A DNA stretch of 36,755 bases from Weeksellaceae bacterium TAE3-ERU29 (GCA_019218445.1 JAHUUM010000023.1:1-36755), one strand, 5' to 3'. Positions 7,550 through 15,465 are shown, counted from the stretch's first letter. Notes: a model not told the origin generated them from the sequence alone. A program made the numbers and translations.

Positions 7550-8809
7550 ATGCAAAATATTTTTGCTCATATCATTAGCATTGGAGATGAGGTATTATTA
7601 GGAGATACACTCGACACCAATACTAATTTTATTGCAAATGAATTGAATAAAATCAGTGTTCAGTTAAATGAAATAAGTGTTATTCATGATGATGAACAAA
7701 TCATTAAAGATAAAATAAATTCGGCAGCGGAGAATGCTCAAATTATTATTACGACCGGAGGTTTAGGACCTACTCGGGACGATAAAACCAAATATGTAAT
7801 TGCTGATTTATTAAACGAAGATTTAGAAATAAATCCGCTTGCATTAAACTGGGTAACCGAATATTTTAAACAAATTCTGAACAGACCGCTAAACAAATTA
7901 ACCAGAAATCAGGCTTTATTGCCTAAAAGTTCTATCCCGTTAGAAAACAAAACGGGAACAGCTTGTGGAATTTGGACAAAATACAAAAATTCCATTATCA
8001 TAAATTTGCCCGGTGTTCCTTATGAAATGAAACATTTAATCACAACTCAAGTGATTCCGAAAATTAAAGAAACCTTTAATTGCAATTATAGAATTCATCA
8101 GTATGTGAAAGTTCACGGCATTCCGGAAAGTGACTTAGCAATTACACTACAAGATTTCGAAGATTCTCTACCTCAACACATAAAACTGGCTTATCTGCCA
8201 CATAACCGAAAAATAAAATTACGCCTTACCACAACAGGAGATAATAAAGAAACTTTAGAGTCTGAACTAAAAGATTTGATTTCTAATATCAGAGAAATTA
8301 TTCCAAATAATATTTATTCTGAAAATGCAGACGATGTTTTAGAAAAAATTAAGGCTATTTGCACTGATAAAAATATCACAATCGGAACAGCAGAAAGTTT
8401 TACTTCCGGATTATTAGCTTCCAGCCTTACAAGTATTTCAGGGAGTTCATCTTATTTTAAAGGTGGAATTGTGGCTTATTCACCTAAAATTAAAGCTGAT
8501 GTCTTAAAAGTTGATAAAGATTTAATTAAGACTAAAGGTGTTGTAAACGAGGAAACTGCTTTGCAAATGGCAATCGGAACGTTAAATACTTTAAATTGTG
8601 ATGTAGCAATAAGTTCGACCGGAGTAGCAGGTCCAAATCCCGATGAGTTTGGAAATGAAGTTGGTTTAGCGTTCATAGGAATTGCGAGTAAAGACAAACA
8701 AGAAGTTCATAAATTCTTTTATCCTAATTATTCCCGAGCCGATTTTACCGAGAAAATTGCAGATATGGCGTTGGAAAAATTAATGAATTTTTTAGCTAAT
8801 AAAATTTAG
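7550..8809 (+). CDS. cinA: CinA-family protein (MoCF domain plus NMN deamidase domain)
   Basis: This 419-residue protein has the N-terminal MoCF-like domain (IISIGDEVLLGDTLDTN, then TTGGLGPTRDD at about 65-75) and the C-terminal CinA/PncC domain (from about residue 270) that in other bacteria deamidates nicotinamide mononucleotide. The C-terminal signature, usually ESCTGG, reads ESFTSG here, while SGSSSYFKGGIVAYS and SSTGVAGP are kept. Whether the altered residues affect deamidase activity is uncertain. It starts 5 bases after lipA. The name competence/damage-inducible comes from Gram-positive bacteria and says little about its role here; NAD recycling is the better guess. Confidence 0.93.
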   Translation: MQNIFAHIISIGDEVLLGDTLDTNTNFIANELNKISVQLNEISVIHDDEQIIKDKINSAAENAQIIITTGGLGPTRDDKTKYVIADLLNEDLEINPLALNWVTEYFKQILNRPLNKLTRNQALLPKSSIPLENKTGTACGIWTKYKNSIIINLPGVPYEMKHLITTQVIPKIKETFNCNYRIHQYVKVHGIPESDLAITLQDFEDSLPQHIKLAYLPHNRKIKLRLTTTGDNKETLESELKDLISNIREIIPNNIYSENADDVLEKIKAICTDKNITIGTAESFTSGLLASSLTSISGSSSYFKGGIVAYSPKIKADVLKVDKDLIKTKGVVNEETALQMAIGTLNTLNCDVAISSTGVAGPNPDEFGNEVGLAFIGIASKDKQEVHKFFYPNYSRADFTEKIADMALEKLMNFLANKI

Positions 8810-8870
8810 CAAATAAGTATTTTGTAGCTCTTTGCCAACAGATATAAGATTATATTATTAATCACGGCAC

Positions 8871-8878
8871 TAATTTTG
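8871..8878 (+). promoter_or_regulatory. Putative -7 box of the Mn-type superoxide dismutase
   Basis: TAATTTTG matches TAnnTTTG and ends 38 bases before the ATG at 8917, giving a leader of roughly 30 bases. A -33 TTG at standard spacing is not evident. Confidence 0.45.
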
Positions 8879-8916
8879 CTGATATTTATCACAGTTTAAT
8901 TAAAAATAAATATATT

Positions 8917-9519
8917 ATGGCATTTGAATTACCAAACTTACCTTATGCATTTGACGCTTTAGAGCCTCATATAGATGCATTAACAATGGAGATTCATCAC
9001 GATAAACATCATGCGGGATACACCAACAATCTTAATAAGGCGATAGAAGGAACAGAGTTAGAAAATAAATCTATCGAAGAAATTTTAAAAGAAGGATTTG
9101 ATAAAAACGCTGTTAGAAATAACGGAGGTGGATTTTATAATCACTCTTTATTCTGGCAAATTCTTTCTCCAAACGGAGGTGGAGAGCCTAAAGGTGAATT
9201 AGCAGACAAAATAAATGAAACTTTTGGTTCTTTCGAGAAGTTTAAAGAAGAGTTCTCTAATGAAGCTAAAACTCGTTTTGGTTCAGGATGGGCATGGTTA
9301 TGCGTTATGGACAAAGATGAATTAATGGTTTGTTCTACAGCTAATCAAGATAATCCTTTAATGCCAAATGGTTGTGGAGGAACTCCAATCTTAGGATTAG
9401 ACGTTTGGGAACACGCTTATTATTTAAAATATCAAAATAAAAGACCTGATTACGTTTCCGCTTTTTGGAATGTTGTAAATTGGGATAAAGTAGAAGAATT
9501 ATACAAAAAAGCTAAATAG
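8917..9519 (+). CDS. sodA: Superoxide dismutase, Mn-type signature
   Basis: This enzyme converts superoxide to oxygen and hydrogen peroxide. The 200-residue protein has the Fe/Mn family ligands H27, H76, D162 and H166 (DVWEHAYY), and gateway Y35. The residue four before H76 is glycine (G72), and the outer-sphere glutamine comes instead from the C-terminal domain, Q144 in TANQDNPLM. This is the pattern of Mn enzymes (Gly77/Gln146 of E. coli SodA). No signal peptide is visible, so it is cytoplasmic. It has its own promoter box and a strong terminator 30 bases downstream. A second, Fe-type dismutase lies 1.6 kb away on the other strand. Cambialistic use of Fe cannot be excluded. Confidence 0.93.
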   Translation: MAFELPNLPYAFDALEPHIDALTMEIHHDKHHAGYTNNLNKAIEGTELENKSIEEILKEGFDKNAVRNNGGGFYNHSLFWQILSPNGGGEPKGELADKINETFGSFEKFKEEFSNEAKTRFGSGWAWLCVMDKDELMVCSTANQDNPLMPNGCGGTPILGLDVWEHAYYLKYQNKRPDYVSAFWNVVNWDKVEELYKKAK

Positions 9520-9549
9520 TCTTTTTTCATTGCTTAAAATGGAAAGTAG

Positions 9550-9580
9550 CCGTCTTGATGGATATCAAGGCGGTTTTTTT
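9550..9580 (+). terminator. Rho-independent terminator after the Mn-type superoxide dismutase
   Basis: A 10-bp stem CCGTCTTGAT / ATCAAGGCGG (one T-G pair) with a four-base loop is followed by seven T residues. The stem is nearly the same sequence as the terminator at 11781-11822. Confidence 0.88.
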
Positions 9581-9689
9581 ATTTGTTTTGGTAGGATTAT
9601 AATAACTGAGTTCGATTAATAATTTAGTAAAAAACACTGCATAACAAGATAAGAATTAGCATGTTTATGTCAGTTCTTTCTTCATGATT

Positions 9690-9818
9690 TCTTACGGTAA
9701 AGTTCTAAATTGCAAAATACATCACGGATGCCTTAAATACAAAATAATAAAAGGAAATAGAGTCTTTAAAGAAGCTTCTTACGGTAAATCAATCATGGGA
9801 GGGTTCTCGATAGAATAG
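9690..9818 (+). pseudogene. Remnant of an IS982-like transposase
   Basis: In the frame ending at the TAG at 9816-9818, the translation contains NRVFKEASYGKSIMGGF (codons from 9756). It resembles the conserved core of IS982-family transposases, usually of the form NKVFKG-hydrophobic-xxxGKSxMGWFxGFKLH, just before the stop. The preceding residues (CLKYKIIKG) are in the place of the C-x-K-R region of that family. The frame has no convincing start, the expected GFKLH is lost, and stops follow in all three frames. It is therefore a short dead fragment in the 495-base gap between the two dismutase units. The rest of that gap, 9581-9689 and 9819-9925, shows nothing else I recognise. Confidence 0.5.
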
Positions 9819-9925
9819 GGCCTTTACATCTGATATGTAGAAGGGACTTAAACATCCTTATATTGACAAAAGACTCATTTAATAAAAGCTAAGCCTCTTT
9901 TAACTTACACTATGGGATAGTATCA

Positions 9926-9957
9926 AAAACGCCTCGATTAAAATAACCGGGGCGTTT
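9926..9957 (-). terminator. Terminator of the Fe-SOD / TPR / gpmA operon
   Basis: Read on the minus strand, a 10-bp stem AAACGCCCCG / CGAGGCGTTT (one G-U pair) with an 11-base loop runs into further T residues, about 60 bases after the gpmA stop codon. On the plus strand the stem is not followed by a T-run, so it serves the minus strand. Confidence 0.72.
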
Positions 9958-10014
9958 CCACATTATAAAAATTCAAAAGTATAGAGTAATAAATGTTCAA
10001 AAGTATGTTAAAAT

Positions 10015-10608
10015 TTATATAATGTTTTGATTATCATCTAATTTATAAATAATAGGTGTTCCGGTTGCTATTTCTTTTTTCAGAATTTCTTCCGGACTTA
10101 ATTTCTCTAAATACATAATTAAAGCTCTAAGACTATTACCATGTGCAGCTATCAAAATGTTTTTACCTTCTTTTAATTTAGGTAAAATATTTTTCTCGTA
10201 ATACGGGATAACTCTATCATAAGTATCTTTAAGACTTTCTCCTGCAGGTGGTGCTACATCATAAGAACGACGCCAAATATGTACTTGCTCATCTCCAAAT
10301 TTCTTAGCAGTTTCAGCCTTGTTTAAACCTTCTAAATCCCCATAGCAACGCTCATTTAGAGCTTTATCTTTAGTTACAGGAATATCTTGTAAACCACAAG
10401 TATCTAATATTATTTCTAATGTATGTTGAGCTCTTTTAAGTTCAGAAGTAAATGCCTCATCAATTTTTTCTGATTTTAGCTGTTCTCCTGCTCTTTTTGC
10501 TTCTTCTTTTCCTAAATCTGTAATATCTACATCTTTCCAACCGGTAAAACGATTTTCAAGATTCCACTGTGATTGTCCGTGACGTACAAGTATTAAATTT
10601 GTGCTCAT
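10015..10608 (-). CDS. gpmA: 2,3-bisphosphoglycerate-dependent phosphoglycerate mutase
   Basis: GpmA interconverts 3- and 2-phosphoglycerate in glycolysis through a phosphohistidine. The 197-residue protein has the RHG motif with the catalytic H10, then [20 protein letters not shown], the acid/base Glu in [11 protein letters not shown], and the second histidine in [10 protein letters not shown]. It is shorter than E. coli GpmA (about 250 residues) but matches the compact version found in several phyla, which lacks part of the C-terminal region. It is the third gene of a tight operon with the Fe-type dismutase and a TPR-like protein (one-base gaps), an unusual setting for a glycolytic enzyme. 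A terminator follows at 9926-9957. Confidence 0.92.
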   Translation of the reverse strand: MSTNLILVRHGQSQWNLENRFTGWKDVDITDLGKEEAKRAGEQLKSEKIDEAFTSELKRAQHTLEIILDTCGLQDIPVTKDKALNERCYGDLEGLNKAETAKKFGDEQVHIWRRSYDVAPPAGESLKDTYDRVIPYYEKNILPKLKEGKNILIAAHGNSLRALIMYLEKLSPEEILKKEIATGTPIIYKLDDNQNII

Positions 10609-10609
10609 T

Positions 10610-11077
10610 TTAATTATATATTTGAAATTCTTTTTCTTTTAATTTTTGTACAAGAGTATAAAATAATTGTTCTTTTTTATGCTCTCCGTTCTTATTTTCT
10701 TCTAAAAACTGAATATAAGCTAACGACGCTCTTTTCAATTCTGATTGAACAATTACCGGTTTTATAAGCTCTTCTTTGTTCAACATAAAAATTAAATAAG
10801 AAATTACTTTTTTAAGCATATGTTCCGCTTTGTCGTATTTTCCCAGTTTTTCATAAGTATACGCTACATTATTACAAGAAATTATATAAATCTGCATAAA
10901 TGGAATAGCTGATTTTATACAATTCGGAATATTATTACATAAAACCTCTGCTCTATAAAGTGCTTGTTTGTAATTAGATAATGCTTCTTCAAAGTTTCCT
11001 TTGTTAAATAATTCATTAGATTTATTAGTAATAAACTTCCAATAATCTTCTATATGTTTTATACAAGTATCGCTCAT
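10610..11077 (-). CDS. TPR-like helical protein of unknown function
   Basis: The 155-residue protein is all-helical and contains at least two TPR-like helix pairs: [22 protein letters not shown] (about 24-45) and [26 protein letters not shown] (about 75-100). The spacing of A, Y, G and A residues fits the TPR consensus. There is no signal peptide or membrane segment, so it is probably cytoplasmic and mediates a protein-protein contact. It sits with one-base gaps between the Fe-type superoxide dismutase and gpmA, so it is almost certainly co-expressed with both. The sequence does not show whether it binds either enzyme. A clear catalytic motif is absent. Confidence 0.75.
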   Translation of the reverse strand: MSDTCIKHIEDYWKFITNKSNELFNKGNFEEALSNYKQALYRAEVLCNNIPNCIKSAIPFMQIYIISCNNVAYTYEKLGKYDKAEHMLKKVISYLIFMLNKEELIKPVIVQSELKRASLAYIQFLEENKNGEHKKEQLFYTLVQKLKEKEFQIYN

Positions 11078-11078
11078 T

Positions 11079-11675
11079 TTATTTCAAGTTTTCGTTAGCA
11101 AAATCCCAGTTTACAATTTCCCAAAAACCTTCTATAAACTTTGGTCTGGCATTTCTGTAATCTATATAATAAGCATGTTCCCAGACATCTATTGTTAAAA
11201 TAGGTTTTTTATTTTGTACAAGAGGAGTATAAGCCTCTTTCATTGGTATAATTTCTAATTTTCCGTTTTCGTCTTGTGCCAACCAAGTCCAACCACAACC
11301 AAATAATTTAGTTGCTGTATCAGAAAATTTATTTTTAAATTCCTCGAACGAAGAGAAATCACGATCTATTAATTCTTTTAAATATCCGGTAGGTTTGCCT
11401 CCTCCGTTAGGAGAAAGGCAGTTCCAAAAAAAAGAATGATTCCAATGTTGTGCAGCATTATTAAATAAACCTGAATTATTTTCTTTGAAACTTTTTAAAA
11501 TAATATTTTCTACACTTGTATTCTCCAGTTCTGTGTCTTTTACTAAATTCACAAGATTATTTACATACGTAGCATGGTGTTTACCATAATGGTAATCAAA
11601 TGTTTCTTCCGATATTATCGGGTCTAAAGCATTTTTGTTGTATGGCAGTTCAGGAAGTTGTTGTTTAATTTTCAT
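11079..11675 (-). CDS. sodB: Superoxide dismutase, Fe-type signature
   Basis: This is a second Fe/Mn-family dismutase of 198 residues, with ligands H29, H80, D163 and H167 (DVWEHAYY). Unlike the one at 8917, the outer-sphere glutamine comes from the N-terminal domain, Q76 in NNAAQHWNH, and the C-terminal position is alanine (A148 in KEAYTPL). This equals Gln69/Ala141 of E. coli FeSOD, so iron is the predicted metal. The protein lacks a signal peptide. It is divergent from the Mn-type copy (many substitutions throughout), so the pair is not a recent duplication. It heads an operon with the TPR-like gene and gpmA and has a palindrome over its likely transcription start. Confidence 0.92.
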   Translation of the reverse strand: MKIKQQLPELPYNKNALDPIISEETFDYHYGKHHATYVNNLVNLVKDTELENTSVENIILKSFKENNSGLFNNAAQHWNHSFFWNCLSPNGGGKPTGYLKELIDRDFSSFEEFKNKFSDTATKLFGCGWTWLAQDENGKLEIIPMKEAYTPLVQNKKPILTIDVWEHAYYIDYRNARPKFIEGFWEIVNWDFANENLK

Positions 11676-11681
11676 TACTCA

Positions 11682-11696
11682 CAATAACAATTATTG
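11682..11696. promoter_or_regulatory. Perfect inverted repeat at the Fe-type SOD promoter
   Basis: CAATAA-caa-TTATTG is a perfect 6-3-6 palindrome between the -7 box (11700-11707) and the start codon at 11675. It covers the predicted transcription start. Such a position fits a repressor operator, and the AT-rich dyad is vaguely Fur-like, but the match to the Fur consensus is weak. Confidence 0.35.
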
Positions 11697-11699
11697 CCA

Positions 11700-11707
11700 C
11701 AAATATA
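11700..11707 (-). promoter_or_regulatory. Putative -7 box of the Fe-type SOD operon
   Basis: TATATTTG on the minus strand is a perfect match to TAnnTTTG and lies 24 bases upstream of the start codon at 11675. The -33 element is unclear. Confidence 0.55.
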
Positions 11708-11780
11708 AAATAAATTATTAGAATAAGCTAATATAAATGTTAGTCAATACTAATAATTGAGTAATGTCATATTGTTTTGC

Positions 11781-11822
11781 AAAAAGAAACCGTCTTAATC
11801 AATATCAAGACGGTTTCTTTTT
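11781..11822. terminator. Strong bidirectional terminator at the end of the dcw operon
   Basis: A perfect 16-bp stem (AAAAAGAAACCGTCTT and its complement) with a 10-base loop lies 17 bases after the yqeY stop codon. The ends are A-rich on one side and T-rich on the other, so it can work on both strands. On the minus strand it closes the dcw operon. Confidence 0.9.
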
Positions 11823-11839
11823 ATTACAAAGTAACTTTA

Positions 11840-12292
11840 TTATTTACCTAATTGTTTTTTTACAGCATCTGCAATTGCTTTCCCATCTGCTTTTCCTGCT
11901 AAACGCTCATTAGCTAACTTCATTACTTTCCCCATATCCTTCATTTCAGAAGCTCCGGTTTCTTCAATGATTTTTGTTACTTCAGCTAAAACATCTTCTT
12001 CTGATAATTGTTCAGGTAAAAACTTTTCTATAACTTCTACTTGGTTTAACTCATTTTCAGCCATTTCGCTTCTACCTTGTTCAGAAAATTGTTCTGCCGC
12101 ATCTCTACGCATTTTAATTTGTTTCTGTAAAATAGAAATCTCATCTGCCTCGCTTAAGCCTTCACTTCCCGAACCATCTGTTTTTGCTAATAAAATAGCA
12201 GATTTAACGGCTCTCAATGCTTCTAAAGCTGTTTTATTTTTACTTTTCATGGCAGCTTTCATTTCCTCCATGATTTTCTTTTCTAATGACAT
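11840..12292 (-). CDS. GatB/YqeY domain-containing protein
   Basis: The 150-residue protein matches the free-standing YqeY family over its whole length: an N-terminal helix pair (LEKKIMEEMKAAMKSKN, then LEALRAVKSAILLAK), EISILQKQIKMRRDAAEQF, and a C-terminal LAGKADGKAIADAVKKQL that resembles the tRNA-binding tail of the GatB subunit of the Asp/Glu-tRNA amidotransferase. The catalytic part of GatB is absent. Its role is not established; an interaction with tRNA is often proposed. It starts 11 bases after ftsZ and is the last gene of the dcw operon, before the terminator at 11781-11822. Confidence 0.92.
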   Translation of the reverse strand: MSLEKKIMEEMKAAMKSKNKTALEALRAVKSAILLAKTDGSGSEGLSEADEISILQKQIKMRRDAAEQFSEQGRSEMAENELNQVEVIEKFLPEQLSEEDVLAEVTKIIEETGASEMKDMGKVMKLANERLAGKADGKAIADAVKKQLGK

Positions 12293-12303
12293 CTTGTTAT
12301 GTT

Positions 12304-14040
12304 TTAATCTACGTTATCGTGTAAAAAATTATTTGGTCTAATCTTCACCTCGTTATTTATATCTTCATCTACAATATAATTCCCCGGTTTAGAATGACTG
12401 TGCTCACTTAAATTCATTCCTTGTCTTTTATAAGCAGGAACGCTCTCTAACTCATTTGTTTCTTGTAAGCTATTTTTAAATTTAAAATTAAACTTTTTTA
12501 ATCGCTCTCTTCTTTCTTTAATTTGCTCACTCAAATTGCTGGAAATAGGAGCATCAAAGTTTACCTCATCTAAATTTTTTACTTGAGAATAATTTTCTTT
12601 TGCAAATTTAGGTTTTTCCTCTACCTCTACTTCCGCTTCTTTTTCTTGTGCTTTAACCTGATTCTTAGGCTGGTTATTGTTTCCTTTATTAATTCTTGGT
12701 GTTTCTTCTTCCTCCCAAGCTTCGTCTAAAGTAAATAGAGTATAACCACTATTAGTTTCTTTTGCCTCAGGAGTTCTTGGAACACTCTTCTCTGATTTTT
12801 GTGGAGTAATGTCATCTTCTTTATCTTCCTCAAAAGAGATGTCTTCTACTTCGCCTTCGTCAGAATTTTTTATTTTAAAGATATATTCATTTTCTACTTC
12901 CTCCTCTTCTTCAGTATCACTTAAACTATACTCAAAAGAAACTTCTTTTTTTTCCTCCTCTTTTTTAATAGATGGAGTTTCTTCTTTTTCTTCCTTTTTA
13001 GAAAAAACATCAAAGTCTTCTAACTTATGAATAATTGTCTGTTTCTCTCCACTACTGAAAGAATGTTGGTCTTGAGGGAATCCTGTTGCAACAATCGTTA
13101 CACTTATGTTTTCGCCTAATTCAGGGTCTTCTCCCATACCCATGATAATATTAGCATCATAACCGGCTTCTTCTTGAATATAATCATTAATGATTCCGAT
13201 TTCGTCCATTGTAACCTCATCCTCTCCGGACACAATTAACAATAGAACATTCTTAGCTCCTGTAATTTTATTATCATTTAAAAGTGGAGAATCTAACGCT
13301 AATTGAATCGCTTTTTTCGCTTTATCTGCCCCATTAGCTTTTGCAGAACCCATGATTGCCGTTCCACTATCTGCCAATACAGTTTTAGCATCTCTTAAAT
13401 CTATATTGATTGAATATTCATGTGTAATAACCTCTGCAATGCCTTTTGCCGCAGTTGCTAAAACCTCATCAGCTTTTGCAAAACCTGTTTTATAACCTAA
13501 GTTTCCGTATAATTCTCTTAGTTTATCATTGTTTATAATGATTAATGAATCTACACTTGTTCTCAGTTTTTCTATTCCGGCTTTTGCTTGGTCTAAACGT
13601 TTTTTTCCTTCAAAATTAAATGGTGCTGTACAAATACCAACAGTAAGTATTCCCATTTCTTTAGCACATTTAGCAATAATTGGAGCAGCTCCTGTTCCTG
13701 TACCACCACCCATTCCGGCAGTAATAAAAACCATTTTAGTATTATTGTCTAATATTGCTTTTATTTCGTCTAAAGTTTCTAATGCAGCTTGTTCTCCAAC
13801 TTCAGGATTTGCTCCTGCTCCAAGACCTTCTGTAATAGAAGCCCCTAACTGAATTTTCACAGGAATTTCACTCTTAGCCAAAGCCTGAGCGTCTGTGTTT
13901 GTTACGATAAAATCTACACCGGTAATACCTTGCTCATACATGTAATTTACGGCATTACTTCCACCGCCTCCTACTCCAATTACCTTGATGGCAGCAGACC
14001 TACCTTTTGGCATTTCAAATGATATATTGTTAAAGTCCAT
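12304..14040 (-). CDS. ftsZ: Cell division GTPase FtsZ
   Basis: FtsZ is the bacterial tubulin that forms the division ring. The GTPase core (about 1-330) has GVGGGGSNAVNYM, the tubulin signature GGGTGTGAAP near residue 110, and the NDKLRE loop. Length is 578 residues, far above the about 380 of E. coli, because of an acidic Glu/Lys-rich linker (about 345-520). A motif like the usual C-terminal contact peptide, VPAYKRQ, occurs near 534-540 and not at the very end; a further 38 residues follow and finish in FLHDNVD. I recall this ending from other Flavobacteriia. ftsA lies 23 bases upstream and yqeY 11 bases downstream. The long tail could bind extra partners. Confidence 0.97.
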   Translation of the reverse strand: MDFNNISFEMPKGRSAAIKVIGVGGGGSNAVNYMYEQGITGVDFIVTNTDAQALAKSEIPVKIQLGASITEGLGAGANPEVGEQAALETLDEIKAILDNNTKMVFITAGMGGGTGTGAAPIIAKCAKEMGILTVGICTAPFNFEGKKRLDQAKAGIEKLRTSVDSLIIINNDKLRELYGNLGYKTGFAKADEVLATAAKGIAEVITHEYSINIDLRDAKTVLADSGTAIMGSAKANGADKAKKAIQLALDSPLLNDNKITGAKNVLLLIVSGEDEVTMDEIGIINDYIQEEAGYDANIIMGMGEDPELGENISVTIVATGFPQDQHSFSSGEKQTIIHKLEDFDVFSKKEEKEETPSIKKEEEKKEVSFEYSLSDTEEEEEVENEYIFKIKNSDEGEVEDISFEEDKEDDITPQKSEKSVPRTPEAKETNSGYTLFTLDEAWEEEETPRINKGNNNQPKNQVKAQEKEAEVEVEEKPKFAKENYSQVKNLDEVNFDAPISSNLSEQIKERRERLKKFNFKFKNSLQETNELESVPAYKRQGMNLSEHSHSKPGNYIVDEDINNEVKIRPNNFLHDNVD

Positions 14041-14063
14041 ATTTTTCAGTTGTAGTTATATTA

Positions 14064-15464
14064 TTATTCAGTTTCGTTGATCATTTTTATAAACTTATCA
14101 GTCCACTTTGCAAAAATACTCGATTTCGATTTAAAAGTATCTTGTGGTCTTTCTTTTTTAGCCTGTTTTTTCTCTTCTACAGGCTTTTCAGACTGAGGCG
14201 TTTTATTTTCTATATTTTCCTTTTCTTCAGTAGGCTTAGGAACAACTATATTTCTCTCTCTATTCCTTAGCTCAATTTGTTCCGCTTGAGCTAATTCCTC
14301 CATCTTTTCCAAGCCATTAATTACTAATCCTACAGCAGTTGCATATTCAGGTTTTGCAATCACTTTTGATTGACCTCCCGCAATGTGCTCGTTACTATAA
14401 CCTATTCTTGTATCCATCCCGGTAATATACTCGGTTAACTGACGAATATGCTTCAACTCAGCACCACCTCCGGTTAAAACGATACCGGCAATTAATCTTT
14501 TTCTTTGCTCATCACAACCATAGTGTTTAAGTTCAGAATAAGATTGCTCTAAAATTTCTAATACACGAGCATGAATAATTTGACTTAATTTCTTTAAGGA
14601 AATCTCTTTTGGCTCACGTCCTCTAAGTCCCGGTATAGCAACAATCTCTGTTTCTTTGTTTTCTCCCGGCCAAGCAGAACCAAATTTTACTTTTAATTGC
14701 TCTGCATGACGCTCAATAATAGAACAACCTGACTTAATATCATCTGTAATAACATTACCTCCGAAAGGAATAACCGAAGTATGACGGATGATGTTATCTT
14801 TAAAAATAGCAATATCGGTAGTTCCACCTCCTATATCCACCAAAGCCACTCCGGCTTCTTTTTCTTCTTGGCTTAAAGAGGCAAGTGATGAAGCAATAGG
14901 TTCTAATGTAATTCCGGCAAGATTAAGCCCTGCACTTTTTACACATCTGGCAATATTTTTTATAGAAGCAACTTGTCCCACAACCACATGAAAGTTTGCT
15001 TCTAAACGGCTTCCGTACATCCCCATAGGCTCTGTAATTCCACCATCGCTGTCTATTTTAAATTCTTGTGGAAGAACATGAATAATTTCTTCTCCCGGTA
15101 ACATTACTAATTTATGAACTTGATTGATTAATCTTTTTATATCAGACTCATCAATTACTTCTTCAAAATTGTTACGGGTTATATAATCACTGTGCTGTAA
15201 ACTACGGATATGTTGTCCTGCAATTCCTACAGTTACATCTGTTATTTTATATCCTGAGTCTGCCTCTGCCTGAGCTACTGCCTCTTTTATAGAAGCTATA
15301 GTTTGTGTTATATTATTAACAACTCCTCTATGAACTCCCAGACTTTTAGCTCTACCAACTCCTAGAATTTCTAACTTTCCGTGTTCATTTCTTTGCCCGA
15401 CCATAGCAACAATTTTAGTTGTTCCTATATCTAAGCCTACTGCTATTTGATTATTATTTTTCAT
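14064..15464 (-). CDS. ftsA: Cell division protein FtsA
   Basis: FtsA is an actin-like ATPase that anchors FtsZ filaments to the membrane and recruits later division proteins. The 466-residue protein has the phosphate-1 motif VGLDIGTTKIVAMVG (about 8-22), the phosphate-2 motif VALVDIGGGTTDIAIF, and the adenosine motif IVLTGGGAELKHI near residue 330. After about residue 395 comes a charged low-complexity linker, and the last 20 residues (IFAKWTDKFIKM) form a probable amphipathic helix, the usual membrane-targeting element. It is longer than E. coli FtsA (420) because of the linker. It lies 1 base downstream of ftsQ and 23 bases upstream of ftsZ. Confidence 0.96.
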   Translation of the reverse strand: MKNNNQIAVGLDIGTTKIVAMVGQRNEHGKLEILGVGRAKSLGVHRGVVNNITQTIASIKEAVAQAEADSGYKITDVTVGIAGQHIRSLQHSDYITRNNFEEVIDESDIKRLINQVHKLVMLPGEEIIHVLPQEFKIDSDGGITEPMGMYGSRLEANFHVVVGQVASIKNIARCVKSAGLNLAGITLEPIASSLASLSQEEKEAGVALVDIGGGTTDIAIFKDNIIRHTSVIPFGGNVITDDIKSGCSIIERHAEQLKVKFGSAWPGENKETEIVAIPGLRGREPKEISLKKLSQIIHARVLEILEQSYSELKHYGCDEQRKRLIAGIVLTGGGAELKHIRQLTEYITGMDTRIGYSNEHIAGGQSKVIAKPEYATAVGLVINGLEKMEELAQAEQIELRNRERNIVVPKPTEEKENIENKTPQSEKPVEEKKQAKKERPQDTFKSKSSIFAKWTDKFIKMINETE

Positions 15465-15465
15465 G

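Noticed and set aside
11079-11675. Second SOD as a recent duplicate of the first
   Set aside because: The two differ throughout and carry opposite metal-selectivity residues, so they are old paralogues or of separate origin.
12809-13030. Serine-rich open frame on the plus strand
   Set aside because: It is the antisense of the Glu/Lys-rich linker of ftsZ; GAA and GAT codons read in reverse give serine and leucine. No independent support.
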